The notes below the pieces were generated by a model. That model had not been told where the DNA came from. It did no database searches and saw only the letters and a list, made by a program, of their open reading frames with translations. From assembly GCF_900091705.1 (NCBI RefSeq), contig NZ_LT594785.1:2341752-2405751 (forward strand): 64,000 nt of DNA, given 5' to 3'. A program made the position numbers and the translations under genes. Origin of the DNA: Clostridium mediterraneense (GTDB taxonomy: Bacteria; Bacillota; Clostridia; Clostridiales; Clostridiaceae). This document shows positions 30,931 to 40,053 of this stretch, piece after piece; within the stretch, counting starts at the first letter, position 1; each line of letters starts with the position of its first letter.

Positions 30931-31869
30931 TTACTTTAATGAGATAGCTTTTTTTACAGCTTCAACTATATTTCCTGATGTTAATCCATAAGCCTTTAGA
31001 AGCTCATTTGGTTTTCCACTTTCACCAAATGTGTCTCTAACTCCCACTTTAACTACTGGAACTAGACATTCCTCTGATAAAGCTTCTGATACTGCTGAAC
31101 CAAGTCCACCGATTATATTATGTTCTTCAACTGTAACAATAGCCTTTGTTTCCTTAGCAGCTTTAACTAATAAATTTACATCTAAAGGCTTTAATGTGTG
31201 TATATTTATAACTCTTGCACTTATACCGTCATTATTTAAAGCTTCTTGCGCTACAAGAGCTTCATCAACCATAATTCCAGTTGCTACTATAGTAACATCA
31301 TTTCCGTCTCTAAGTTCTACACCTTTTCCTATTTCAAACTTATAAGTAGCTGGATCATTGATAACATTAACAGCTGCTCTTCCAAGTCTTACATAACAAG
31401 GTCCTTCATATTCAGCAATTGCTTTAATAGCTGCTTCTGTTTCAACAGCATCAGCTGGTGAAATAACAGTCATATTTGGTATAGCTCTCATTATAGCTAA
31501 ATCTTCAATTGCTTGGTGTGAAGCTCCATCTTCTCCAACTGTAAGTCCTGCATGTGTTGCACATATCTTAACATTTAATCTTGGGTAACAAATTGAGTTT
31601 CTAATTTGTTCGAAAGCTCTACCTGCTGCAAACATAGCAAATGAACTAACAAAAGGAATTTTTCCACAAGTTGAAAGTCCTGCTGCTACACCCATCATAT
31701 TAGCTTCAGCAATTCCCATATTTATAAATCTATCTGGGAACTCTTTTCCGAAATCTGCTGTCTTAGTTGATTTTGAAAGGTCTGCATCTAAAACCACTAT
31801 TTTATCATTAACTTTTCCAAGCTCTGCTAAAGCTTTTCCATATGCTTCTCTTGTTGCTATCTTTGCCAT
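30931..31869 (-). CDS. Transketolase, C-terminal subunit
   Basis: Pyrimidine-binding and C-terminal half of a split transketolase, which moves two-carbon units in the pentose phosphate pathway. The 312 residues show DADLSKSTKTADF, FINMGIAEANMMGVAAGLSTCGKIPFVSSF (thiamine diphosphate contacts, including the catalytic E), THAGLTVGEDGASHQAIEDLA, and the C-terminal VTVEEHNIIGGLGSAVSE. It begins 1 nt after the stop of the N-terminal subunit gene. Two-gene transketolases are usual in clostridia and archaea. Confidence 0.95.
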   Translation of the reverse strand: MAKIATREAYGKALAELGKVNDKIVVLDADLSKSTKTADFGKEFPDRFINMGIAEANMMGVAAGLSTCGKIPFVSSFAMFAAGRAFEQIRNSICYPRLNVKICATHAGLTVGEDGASHQAIEDLAIMRAIPNMTVISPADAVETEAAIKAIAEYEGPCYVRLGRAAVNVINDPATYKFEIGKGVELRDGNDVTIVATGIMVDEALVAQEALNNDGISARVINIHTLKPLDVNLLVKAAKETKAIVTVEEHNIIGGLGSAVSEALSEECLVPVVKVGVRDTFGESGKPNELLKAYGLTSGNIVEAVKKAISLK

Positions 31870-31870
31870 C

Positions 31871-32695
31871 TTAGTTTTCGCCTCCTAATTCTTTTAATGC
31901 AATTTCACATTGTTCCTTACTTGGAGCTGTTCCATGCCATGATGCTTCATTTTCCATAAATGAAACTCCTTTTCCTTTAACTGTATTACATAAAATACAT
32001 GTTGGTCTTCCTTTTGTACTCTTAGCCTTTTCAATAGCTCCTAGTATTTCTTCAAAATTATGACCATCTATAACAATCACTTCCCAATTAAAAGCTTCAA
32101 ACTTTTTATCTATTGGAAGTGGACTCATAACTTTTTTAATATCTCCATCTATTTGAAGACCATTAAAATCAACAAATATTGTTAGATTATCTAGCTTGTA
32201 GTGAGCTGCTGACATAGCTGCTTCCCAAACTTGACCTTCTTCTAATTCTCCATCTCCTAAAAGTGCATACACCCTATAATCTTTTTTATCTAATTTTCCA
32301 GCAAGAGCCATTCCTACTGCTGTTGAGATTCCTTGACCTAAAGAACCTGTTGACATATCAACTCCTGATACATCATTCATATTTGGATGACCTTGTAACT
32401 TTGATCCAAACTTTCTTAATGTAACTAATTCATCTGGACTGAAAAATCCTTTTCTAGCTAAGGCACTATATAAAACTGGTGCTGTATGTCCTTTTGATAA
32501 AACAAATCTATCTCTATTAGGATTCTTTGGATCCTTAGGGTCTACATTCATTTCATCAAAATATAATGTTGTAACTATATCAGCCGCTGATAATGATCCA
32601 CCTGGGTGACCTGATGCTGATTCTGTTAACATAGTAACAATATCTTTTCTGATAATTGTTGCCATACTCTTTAATTCTTCTATTCTTTTATTCAT
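31871..32695 (-). CDS. Transketolase, N-terminal subunit
   Basis: Diphosphate-binding half of the split transketolase. SASGHPGGSLSAADIVTTLY, RFVLSKGHTAPVLYSAL, STGSLGQGISTAVGMAL and the ThDP/Mg motif GDGELEEGQVWEAAM...FVDFNGLQIDG are all present in 274 residues. The ATG has GGAGGG upstream. Directly upstream is a 400-nt AT-rich spacer containing its promoter and the mazF terminator. Confidence 0.95.
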   Translation of the reverse strand: MNKRIEELKSMATIIRKDIVTMLTESASGHPGGSLSAADIVTTLYFDEMNVDPKDPKNPNRDRFVLSKGHTAPVLYSALARKGFFSPDELVTLRKFGSKLQGHPNMNDVSGVDMSTGSLGQGISTAVGMALAGKLDKKDYRVYALLGDGELEEGQVWEAAMSAAHYKLDNLTIFVDFNGLQIDGDIKKVMSPLPIDKKFEAFNWEVIVIDGHNFEEILGAIEKAKSTKGRPTCILCNTVKGKGVSFMENEASWHGTAPSKEQCEIALKELGGEN

Positions 32696-33040
32696 ACTAG
32701 CCCTCCTACCTATTGATTAGGTTTAAGTTATTTATATTTTTAATTTTAATTGCAACTTTTTAGAATTTTATATTTTTATATTATCATATTTTTTATAAAT
32801 TTCCTACCCAAAAAAGTTATTTATGTTTAACTTTATTAATTTTATCTTTTAATTAGAGTATTCTATATAAATAAATAGTATATATTTAAATCTTAAAAAG
32901 ATATTTATTTAACAAAAAATACTCTTATTAATTTAAATAGTAATAAAATTCCGTTGATATATAACATAAAAAAAATATATCTAGCTATACTATTTATAAT
33001 TATCAAAATAAAAGAAAAATATTTTGTAAAATTAAACAAA
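32696..33040. other. AT-rich spacer upstream of the transketolase genes
   Basis: No gene or recognisable RNA element is visible. The region lies between mazF (ends 33105, with its terminator at 33041-33072) and the transketolase operon, and should contain the operon's promoter. Confidence 0.35.
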
Positions 33041-33072
33041 AAAAGAGCTACTCAAAATGAGTTAGCTCTTTT
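33041..33072 (-). terminator. Terminator after mazF
   Basis: The arms AAAAGAGCTA and TAGCTCTTTT, extended by CTCA/TGAG with a one-base bulge, are followed by TTTG on the minus strand. It lies 33 nt past the mazF stop. Confidence 0.8.
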
Positions 33073-33104
33073 GCCACTTACTACAAAATTACTTTCTGAT
33101 ATAA

Positions 33105-33476
33105 TTACTTTTTGATGCTATTTAACTCTAGATTTAAACTAATAATTAAAGCTTTATTTACTTTTTTCATATCTACATCTGTCATATGACCTATTTTTTC
33201 TTTTAATCTTCTTTTATCAAGAGTCCTCACTTGCTCTAAAAGAACTACCGAATCTCTATTAAGACCATATTCTTCTGAAGATATTTCAACATGAGTTGGT
33301 AATTTAGCTTTATTTATTTGTGATGTAATAGCTGCTACTATAACCGTAGGGCTATATCTATTACCGATATCATTTTGTATAATTATAACCGGTCTAATCC
33401 CTCCCTGCTCTGAACCAACAACTGGGCTTAGATCAGCATAAAAGATATCTCCTCTTTTTACATTTAAATTAGTCAT
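33105..33476 (-). CDS. mazF: MazF/EndoA mRNA interferase
   Basis: Endoribonuclease toxin of the PemK/MazF family. Signatures include [49 protein letters not shown] and [13 protein letters not shown]. At 123 residues it is close to Bacillus EndoA, which cuts at UACAU (family knowledge). It starts 8 nt after the antitoxin gene, downstream of alr, the same arrangement as alr-ndoAI-ndoA in Bacillus. Transcription is probably shared with alr or initiated just before the antitoxin. Confidence 0.95.
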   Translation of the reverse strand: MTNLNVKRGDIFYADLSPVVGSEQGGIRPVIIIQNDIGNRYSPTVIVAAITSQINKAKLPTHVEISSEEYGLNRDSVVLLEQVRTLDKRRLKEKIGHMTDVDMKKVNKALIISLNLELNSIKK

Positions 33477-33483
33477 TTATCTA

Positions 33484-33708
33484 TCACACTCCGCAAAGCC
33501 ACATCTCATAATATACACTATCCTGAAAATCAGCGATACTTGCCTCTTCAGCACACTTTAAATTAATTTCTCCCATTTCGACGTATCCCTTTTTCATCAT
33601 TTCTAACATCTCTATATTATATGATATTAACGAATCATTATTTAATTGACATTTTTTTATCCCATATTCTAAATTACTAGTTTTCTTTAACTGCTTATGT
33701 GACACCAT
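33484..33708 (-). CDS. mazE: Divergent MazE/EndoAI-like antitoxin
   Basis: 74 residues. The C-terminal half (MMKKGYVEMGEINLKCAEEA...SVYYEMWLCGV) matches the toxin-binding tail of Bacillus EndoAI, which reads MRRGYMEMAKINL there. The N-terminal half, which in EndoAI is a ribbon-helix-helix DNA-binding domain, is hard to recognise (MVSHKQLKKTSNLEYG...). The protein may therefore bind MazF but bind DNA weakly or differently. The identification rests on position directly before mazF and on the conserved tail. Confidence 0.85.
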   Translation of the reverse strand: MVSHKQLKKTSNLEYGIKKCQLNNDSLISYNIEMLEMMKKGYVEMGEINLKCAEEASIADFQDSVYYEMWLCGV

Positions 33709-33828
33709 TATTCTCTCCTTTTTTTATATAATATTATTAAAAAGAGTTTATGTATGTTAAATTATATTACATTTTTTGTCACAAAGTCAAAAGATTCTTC
33801 TTTAGATTTCCTTGTTTTCATCAATTCT

Positions 33829-34983
33829 TTACAGATAGTTTCTTACCTTAACTATCTCTTCATTTTCTAAATACATTCTTGGTACTCTATTCTTTAGCAT
33901 ACATATTATCTCATAATTAATGGTTCCTATTAACTGAGCTATATCATCTGCATTAAATTTCACACCATTTTTTTCACCAATTAGAATAACTTCATCCCCA
34001 AGTTTTACACCTTCTATATCTGTAACATCAACCATACATTGATCCATACAAATACTTCCTATTACAGGTGCTAATTGTCCATTTATTATAACTTTAGCTT
34101 TTCCATTTAAAAGTCTTGTGTAACCATCTGCATAACCTATTGGTAAAGTTGCTACAATAGTTTCTCTTTCTGTCTTAAATCTTCTTCCATAGCTAATATA
34201 CATATCCTTTTTAAGCTTTTTTAAATGAACTATATTTGTTTTTAAAGTTAGTGCTGGTTTTAAATCTAAACCATCTTTTTTAACTTCATCTGATGGATAA
34301 TACCCATATGTTATTATTCCAGGTCTTACCGCATCTAAATATGTTTCTTCTAAGTCCATAATAGCTGCACTATTTGAACTATGCTTTAATGGGATATGTA
34401 TTCCTCTTTCTTCTAATTTATCACAAAGATTTTTAAACTTTTTAAATTGTTCATTTGTATATGTCTTATCTAACTCATCTGCTACTGAAAAATGAGTAAA
34501 TATTCCAACTACTTCTATTCCTGGTAATGAGCATACTTTAACTATGTCTTTAAAATCTTCTTCAGGTAAAAATCCTATTCTTCCCATACCAGTATCTACT
34601 GCTATATGTATTTTTGCTTTTGTATTTAATTTTAAAGCTTCTCTTGATAAAACCCTTGCATAATCTAAGTTATATACTGTTTGTTCTATATTTTGTTTTA
34701 TAAGTTTTTCACTAAAAGTTAAAGGAGTATATCCAAGTATCATAATTTCAGCATCAATTCCAGCTTGTCTAAGTTCTAAAGCTTCTGTAATCACTGCAAC
34801 TGCTAATTTGCTTGCACCTTCTTCTAATAAAACAGGAACAAGATCAACAGCTCCATGTCCATAAGCATCTGCCTTAACTACTGAAATAATTTTTTTATCG
34901 CCAGTTAACTTTCTAATTTCCCTCATATTATGTCTTATATAATCTAAATTAACTTCTGCCCAAACGGGTCTTATACTTTCCAT
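33829..34983 (-). CDS. alr: Alanine racemase
   Basis: PLP enzyme making D-alanine for the wall. The catalytic lysine is in [15 protein letters not shown], substrate and cofactor segments are [10 protein letters not shown] and [10 protein letters not shown], and the second catalytic base tyrosine and partner region are in [14 protein letters not shown]. The ATG at 34981-34983 has AGAGGTG upstream at good spacing; an upstream in-frame start at 35007 has no such site. The length is 384 residues. It precedes the mazEF pair. Confidence 0.97.
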   Translation of the reverse strand: MESIRPVWAEVNLDYIRHNMREIRKLTGDKKIISVVKADAYGHGAVDLVPVLLEEGASKLAVAVITEALELRQAGIDAEIMILGYTPLTFSEKLIKQNIEQTVYNLDYARVLSREALKLNTKAKIHIAVDTGMGRIGFLPEEDFKDIVKVCSLPGIEVVGIFTHFSVADELDKTYTNEQFKKFKNLCDKLEERGIHIPLKHSSNSAAIMDLEETYLDAVRPGIITYGYYPSDEVKKDGLDLKPALTLKTNIVHLKKLKKDMYISYGRRFKTERETIVATLPIGYADGYTRLLNGKAKVIINGQLAPVIGSICMDQCMVDVTDIEGVKLGDEVILIGEKNGVKFNADDIAQLIGTINYEIICMLKNRVPRMYLENEEIVKVRNYL

Positions 34984-35025
34984 AATTATTATCACCTCTG
35001 TCAACATTAGTATATCAAATATTCC

Positions 35026-35061
35026 ATAAACCTTTAGAGAGTTTTATCTCTAAAGGTTTAT
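35026..35061 (-). repeat. Hairpin between the LolA-like gene and alr
   Basis: A 15-bp perfect stem (ATAAACCTTTAGAGA and complement) with a 6-nt loop lies just after the upstream gene's stop. No U-tract follows on the minus strand, so it may be an RNA-processing or 3'-end stabilising structure rather than a simple terminator. Confidence 0.6.
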
Positions 35062-35065
35062 ATAA

Positions 35066-35647
35066 TTATTTTTTATTTAAAATAAGATTGTTATAACTAA
35101 CTACTACTCTCTCCTTCTCATTAATATCATATATAATTAATGATTCTGGTTGTTTAGTTTTGATGTTTACAGTAAAATGAATCTTAAAAAAGTTTTGATT
35201 ATCACTATCTGTCTTAAATATTAATGTTAACTTTTCCTTTGTTTCATCATCTAACTTCTTTTCTACATCTTCTCCATTCAAATATCTTGGTAATTCATGA
35301 ATTAAGAAAAATCTATAGAATTCATCATAACTTCTATCAACCTTATAGTGTCTATTCCCTTCAAAATAATTTATTTCTATACTGTCTTTAGTAAATAGTT
35401 GTTCTTTATCTTGTAAGGTAAGCTTTGCGCCTTTCTTTTTATCGTAGTCTATCTTTCCTTGTTCTGTAAATTCACCTCTAGAATTTTTAGTAGTATATGT
35501 AACATCTACTGTATACTTTGGTGCATCAATAATTGATGTTATTATCTTTTTCGGATCATCTTCCTGAGTTTTAGTACTAAATAAAGCTAAACCTCCAACA
35601 ACACATAAAACTAGAACCACAATACCTATAAGTATCTTATTTTTCAT
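35066..35647 (-). CDS. LolA-like/YdcC-like membrane-anchored protein
   Basis: A signal-anchor (ILIGIVVLVLCVVGGLALF) precedes a beta-rich domain with YTVDVTYTTKNSRGEFTEQGKIDYD...LTLQDKEQLFTKD, resembling the LolA/YdcC fold. In Bacillus the sporulation gene ydcC lies in the same place, between acpS and alr, which supports the assignment. A cysteine lies within the hydrophobic segment (LVLCVVG), but the residue before it is leucine, so it is a poor lipobox. The length is 193 residues. Its exact role is unknown. Confidence 0.75.
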   Translation of the reverse strand: MKNKILIGIVVLVLCVVGGLALFSTKTQEDDPKKIITSIIDAPKYTVDVTYTTKNSRGEFTEQGKIDYDKKKGAKLTLQDKEQLFTKDSIEINYFEGNRHYKVDRSYDEFYRFFLIHELPRYLNGEDVEKKLDDETKEKLTLIFKTDSDNQNFFKIHFTVNIKTKQPESLIIYDINEKERVVVSYNNLILNKK

Positions 35648-35713
35648 ATTTCCCCCAATGTAACGAACTTTACATTACATCTTATTCGGTTCTAATTATA
35701 TTTATTACATAAT

Positions 35714-37225
35714 TTATTTAAATTTCTCTAAAGTCCTTATCTCTTTAGAAATATTTTCAATAATATTAGTTGCCCTTACTGCATACATATCTTTACTTAA
35801 TTTATCACCAACTAATCCATGTAAATATGCTGATAGCCTAGCTGAATCTAAAGAATCAAGTCCCTGTCCCATAAATGAAGCTATAATTCCTGTTAAACAA
35901 TCACCCATTCCACCAGATGCCATTGCACTGTTCCCAGTAAAATTTACATATTTATAATTATTATGCTCCTTAGTTATTACAGTATTGTGTCCCTTTAGCA
36001 GAACTGTAATATTATATTTTTTAGAAAAATCATAAGCTATTTTTAATCTATTATCATTTACATATGCTATATCTCTATTTATAAGCCTTGCCATTTCTCC
36101 TGGATGTGGTGTTATAACTACATCTGCTTCTGTATTATTTAAAATATCTAAATTATCTTTAAGAACATTCAAGCCATCTGCATCAATAATTATTTTACCT
36201 TTATGATTTTTTAAAACATATTTTAAAAGTTCTAAAGTTTTCTCATTATTTCCAAGTCCAGGTCCTATAGCTATGCAGTCATAATTAGATATAATATTTT
36301 CAAATCTTTCTTTTTCTAAATTATAATCACAAGTCATAGCTTCTATAAATTTTGTTGAAATTATATTTTGTGTATATTCATCAGTACATAAAGTAACAAG
36401 TCCTGCTCCTGCTCTAACAGCTGATTCTGTAGCAATATAAGCTGCACCTGTAAATCCTTTACTCCCAGCAATTATTGCTACTTTACCATAAGTTCCTTTA
36501 TGTCCATCTATATCCCTAGTAGGAATTAACTTAGCCATTTCATATTTATCAGAAATATTTGCTTCTTCTTCAAATTTACTTAGGACAAAATCTGGTATAC
36601 CTATCTTTTCTACTTTAAGCTTTCCTATATATTTTCTGCATTTACTATTTATAAATGCATTTTTATAACAAACAAAACTTATAGTCTCATCACAAAGACA
36701 AGCAGCACCCATAATTTCTCCTGTATCACTATTAACTCCACTTGGAATATCAATAGCTATAACTTTTTTATTTGAAGCGTTAATCACTTTTATAACTTCT
36801 TTAAAAACACCCTCAATATTTCTAGTAAGCCCTATTCCGAAAATACTATCAATTATGATATTAGAGTTATCTATTTCTCTTGCAAAGAAGTTAATATCCT
36901 CATTTTTTTCTATGTAATAAATCTTCTGATTCATCTTTTCTAATATATTTTTATTGAGTTTAAAATCTTCTGTGCCTTTATCTTTATTTCCTACAACAAA
37001 TATACTAGTATGTATTCCTCTAGCTATAAGCTGTCTTGCTACTGCAAGGCCATCTCCTCCATTATTTCCTACACCACAAACTATAACAAAACTATTATTA
37101 TGTAATTCTAAGTTCGATATTACACTAAGTGCAGCATTCTCCATTAGAATATTAGATGGAATTCCAAGCACTGATATACAATAATTATCTATCTGTTTTA
37201 TTTGCTCTGCTCTAAAAATTTTCAT
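35714..37225 (-). CDS. nnrD: Bifunctional NAD(P)H-hydrate epimerase and dehydratase
   Basis: Metabolite-repair enzyme for damaged NADH and NADPH. The N-terminal epimerase domain (1-210) has NILMENAALSVI and VCGVGNNGGDGLAVARQL. The C-terminal ADP-dependent dehydratase has GHKGTYGKVAIIAGSKGFTGAA, IGPGLGNN, DADGLNVL, TPHPGEMARL and the ASGGMGDCLTGIIA loop. The 503 residues give the full fusion. It overlaps the end of acpS by 14 nt, so the two are co-translated. Confidence 0.96.
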   Translation of the reverse strand: MKIFRAEQIKQIDNYCISVLGIPSNILMENAALSVISNLELHNNSFVIVCGVGNNGGDGLAVARQLIARGIHTSIFVVGNKDKGTEDFKLNKNILEKMNQKIYYIEKNEDINFFAREIDNSNIIIDSIFGIGLTRNIEGVFKEVIKVINASNKKVIAIDIPSGVNSDTGEIMGAACLCDETISFVCYKNAFINSKCRKYIGKLKVEKIGIPDFVLSKFEEEANISDKYEMAKLIPTRDIDGHKGTYGKVAIIAGSKGFTGAAYIATESAVRAGAGLVTLCTDEYTQNIISTKFIEAMTCDYNLEKERFENIISNYDCIAIGPGLGNNEKTLELLKYVLKNHKGKIIIDADGLNVLKDNLDILNNTEADVVITPHPGEMARLINRDIAYVNDNRLKIAYDFSKKYNITVLLKGHNTVITKEHNNYKYVNFTGNSAMASGGMGDCLTGIIASFMGQGLDSLDSARLSAYLHGLVGDKLSKDMYAVRATNIIENISKEIRTLEKFK

Positions 37226-37607
37226 ACTTGTCCCCTTCTAAAATTACATAAGATATAGCATTCCCTTTATTATGAGATATACTTATATGAAATTTATAAT
37301 TTTTAATGCCTCTTTCCCTAAGGATTTTATCAATTTTATCACTTACTACTACTAAAGGTTTTCCTAAATCGTCTCTTAATATTTCTACATCTTTCAGTGA
37401 AAATCCTCTAAAACCAGTTCCTATAGCTTTACTTACAGATTCTTTTGATGAAAAATTACCTGCTATAGTTTCAGCTTTAAACTTTTTTTCTTCAAAATAT
37501 ATTATTTCTTTTTCTGAAAAATTTCTACTTAAGAAACCCTTAGTTCTATCAATTGCCTTTTGAATCCTATCAATCTCTATAATGTCTGTTCCTATACCAA
37601 AAATCAT
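37212..37607 (-). CDS. acpS: Holo-[acyl-carrier-protein] synthase
   Basis: Transfers 4'-phosphopantetheine from CoA to ACP. Motifs are IFGIGTDIIEIDRI (magnesium site Asp), the substrate helix FSSKESVSKAIGTGFRGF with catalytic Glu and Lys, and the C-terminal FHISISHNKGNAISYVI. At 131 residues it is standard. It opens the acpS-nnrD-LolA-like-alr-mazEF cluster. Confidence 0.97.
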   Translation of the reverse strand: MIFGIGTDIIEIDRIQKAIDRTKGFLSRNFSEKEIIYFEEKKFKAETIAGNFSSKESVSKAIGTGFRGFSLKDVEILRDDLGKPLVVVSDKIDKILRERGIKNYKFHISISHNKGNAISYVILEGDKYENF

Positions 37608-37626
37608 ATTTTCTCCTTAAATATAT

Positions 37627-37953
37627 CTAGCTATAAACTAATACTGTTTCTTCATTAAGATTTTCAATATATTTATCTACATATTCACCTAGAACATCTA
37701 CTAGATGTATTGGAGATACAATATTGTCTGCTAATAAATTTAATAATTCTATTGCCTTTTCTTCATTTCTAGATATATATTTTATTAAATCTCTTTCTAT
37801 ATTTATTAGACTCTCATTAGAAAAATCAAATCTTTCTACTTCTATACCATATATTTTATCATTCTCAAACATATTTTGTACTAATCTATAAGAATATTGA
37901 TATTTTAAATTATTTTGTTCTACTAGCTTCACTACATTTCTAATTATCTTCAT
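37627..37953 (-). CDS. Hypothetical protein, DUF6514-like
   Basis: A 108-residue, mostly charged protein starting MKIIRNVVKLVEQ and containing YSYRLVQNMFENDKIYGIEVERFDF. The resemblance is to small clostridial DUF6514 proteins of unknown function. I chose the ATG at 37951-37953 because GGGGAG precedes it; a longer frame back to 38016 lacks a ribosome site. No membrane span or signal is seen. It lies immediately upstream of acpS on the same strand (20 nt) and may be co-transcribed. Confidence 0.75.
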   Translation of the reverse strand: MKIIRNVVKLVEQNNLKYQYSYRLVQNMFENDKIYGIEVERFDFSNESLINIERDLIKYISRNEEKAIELLNLLADNIVSPIHLVDVLGEYVDKYIENLNEETVLVYS

Positions 37954-38016
37954 TAAATATCTCCCCTTAAATCTATAAACTTCTAAGTTTATATACATAA
38001 TACCACTTGTATACAA

Positions 38017-38330
38017 AAAATACTGTCAAACCATGCAATAAAAAAAATTTTTAAGTTGACAACTCTCACGGTTTTATCTTATTTTTCAGTAATTTATAAG
38101 TGATTTTGGTAATTTTAGGGCATTTATATAAAATATTATGTCGTTTTATAAAATACTTACTAAATATATTCTTTCATTGTAAATAGTTATATATATTAGT
38201 AACATTTCATAGTATATATACATAAAGTTATAAAAAATTTCGTCTTTTTATAATATCATTTTTCCATTTTTTACTGTATAATATAATTGTTATTTATCAA
38301 TTATATTTGTTAATTAAGTATTATTATTGA
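38017..38330. other. Promoter spacer upstream of the flavodiiron gene
   Basis: Very AT-rich DNA between divergent genes with no gene visible. It should carry the promoters of the small gene at 37953 and of the flavodiiron protein. Confidence 0.35.
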
Positions 38331-38376
38331 GAGGGGGAAGCTATTATTTATATAAAATGATAGCTATATTGGTATG
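38331..38376 (+). promoter_or_regulatory. Shine-Dalgarno separated from start codon by a hairpin
   Basis: GAGGGGG (38331-38337) is the only good ribosome site, but the ATG is 36 nt away at 38374. Between them an 11-bp stem (38339-38349 with 38355-38365, one G-U pair) can form. Folding it would bring the site to about 9 nt from the ATG. Confidence 0.6.
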
Positions 38377-39576
38377 AAATCTTTAAAAATTAAAAATGAT
38401 TTATATTGGGTTGGTGCTCTTGATCCTGAATTAAGAGTTTTTGATATCATAATGCACACACCATATGGAACTACTTACAATTCATATGTTGTTAAAGGTA
38501 GTGAAAAAACTGCTGTTATCGAAACAGTAAAAGTAGAATTTTTCGAACAATATCTAGAAAGACTTAAAGACTTAGAAGTAAATTTAAAAGAGTTATCCTA
38601 CATAGTAGTTAACCACACAGAACCTGACCATGCTGGATCTGTTGCTAAACTTTTAACTCTTGCTCCAAATGCTAAAGTAGTTGGTTCTCCAATAGCTATT
38701 AAATATTTAAAAGCTATTACTAATACTGATTTTGAATATATTGAAGTAAGAGAAGGAGCTACTCTTTCATTAGGAGATAAAACTCTTAAATTCTTATCAG
38801 TTCCAATGCTTCATTGGCCTGATTCAATGTATACTTATGTAGAAGAAGATAAAACTTTATTTACTTGTGACTCTTTCGGAAGTCATTATTCATTTGACGG
38901 TGTATTCAATGATTTAATAGAAAATAAAGAAGATTACTTAGATGCTTTAAAATATTACTTTGATTGCATCATGGGACCTTTCAAACCATTTATGTTAAAA
39001 GCAATTAATAAGATTGAAAAATTAGATATAGATACAATTTGTCCAGGCCATGGACCTGTTCTTAGATCTAATCCATTTGAAGTAGTCAATAAGTGTAAAG
39101 AATGGTGTCAACCAGTTAAGAAAAATGAAGTTAAGAAAATAGTTATTCCTTATGTTACAGCTTATGGTTATACAGAAGTTATTGCAAAAGAAATTGTTAA
39201 AGGAATTGAATCAAAAGGAAACTTTGATATTAAATTATTAAATGTTATCGAACATGATTTAAATGATGTAGTTGCTGAGGTTGCATCTTCTGATGCATTT
39301 ATCTGTGGTTCACCTACTATTTTAGCAGATATGTTAGAACCAATTAGAGAACTTCTTACAAAACTTAATCCTGTAATCCACGGTGGAAAATATGCAGGTG
39401 CTTTTGGTTCATATGGTTGGAGTGGAGAAGCTGTTCCAAGAATAGATACAAGACTTGCTGAATTAAAAATGAAAACTGTTGCTCCAAGTATAAATATTAA
39501 CTTCAAACCTTCAGAAAAAGAACTAGAAGAATCATTTAATTATGGTGTAGCTTTTGCTGATGTTTTAATGAAATAA
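38374..39576 (+). CDS. A-type flavoprotein (flavodiiron O2/NO reductase)
   Basis: The N-terminal metallo-beta-lactamase-like domain carries the di-iron site (VNHTEPDHAGS, PMLHWPDS, CDSFGSHY, CPGHGP), and the C-terminal flavodoxin domain binds FMN (IPYVTAYGYTEVIAKEIVKG; GSPTILADMLEP; FGSYGWSGEAVPRID). The enzymes reduce oxygen or nitric oxide to protect anaerobes. It is 400 residues long and monocistronic, with a terminator directly after it. The ribosome site is unusually distant and may be brought close by a hairpin. Confidence 0.96.
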   Translation: MKSLKIKNDLYWVGALDPELRVFDIIMHTPYGTTYNSYVVKGSEKTAVIETVKVEFFEQYLERLKDLEVNLKELSYIVVNHTEPDHAGSVAKLLTLAPNAKVVGSPIAIKYLKAITNTDFEYIEVREGATLSLGDKTLKFLSVPMLHWPDSMYTYVEEDKTLFTCDSFGSHYSFDGVFNDLIENKEDYLDALKYYFDCIMGPFKPFMLKAINKIEKLDIDTICPGHGPVLRSNPFEVVNKCKEWCQPVKKNEVKKIVIPYVTAYGYTEVIAKEIVKGIESKGNFDIKLLNVIEHDLNDVVAEVASSDAFICGSPTILADMLEPIRELLTKLNPVIHGGKYAGAFGSYGWSGEAVPRIDTRLAELKMKTVAPSININFKPSEKELEESFNYGVAFADVLMK

Positions 39577-39580
39577 ATAA

Positions 39581-39616
39581 AAAATTAGAGTAATTCAAAA
39601 GAATTACTCTAATTTT
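39581..39616. terminator. Bidirectional terminator, flavodiiron gene and ssb
   Basis: A 16-bp perfect stem (AAAATTAGAGTAATTC and complement) with an AAAA loop lies between convergent genes, with T-tracts on both strands. Confidence 0.94.
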
Positions 39617-39622
39617 TTTATA

Positions 39623-39970
39623 TTAAACTTCCCTTTTTTCTTCTAATTTTTTATTCATGTTTATTTTTCTAAATTCATCTACTGATACTTCTATAAAATA
39701 TCTTCTTTTGCCTTCATTATCTTCATAATTTTTTGTTATAACTCTTCCACTTAAAGTTATAGTATCACCTTTTTTAAGGTATTCACAAGCAATTTCTGCT
39801 TTCTTTTCCCACATTATTAAAGGTATGAAATCTGATTTTCTTTCTCCATCTGAAGACTTATATTCTCTTTTTACCGCAATGGTAAATTTGGTATACACCT
39901 TTCCACTTGACTCTACTGTTCTTAGCTCTGGATCTCTAACTAATCGTCCTAATAATACTATCTTATTCAT
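39623..39970 (-). CDS. ssb: Single-stranded DNA-binding protein paralogue
   Basis: OB-fold protein: MNKIVLLGRLVRDPELR at the N-terminus, YTKFTIAVKREYKSSDG, FIPLIMWEKKAEIACEYLKKGDTITLSGRV. At 115 residues it has almost no tail after the OB fold and lacks the acidic DDDIPF-like end that recruits partner proteins. It is therefore probably a secondary SSB (as in recombination or competence) rather than the replicative one, which is normally encoded with rpsF and rpsR. Confidence 0.93.
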   Translation of the reverse strand: MNKIVLLGRLVRDPELRTVESSGKVYTKFTIAVKREYKSSDGERKSDFIPLIMWEKKAEIACEYLKKGDTITLSGRVITKNYEDNEGKRRYFIEVSVDEFRKINMNKKLEEKREV

Positions 39971-40053
39971 CTTAATACCCTCCTAATTAAGTTCATTTAA
40001 AATTCTATCCACATAGAAAATTTATATACAACTTATTAGAAAGAATATTTAAA

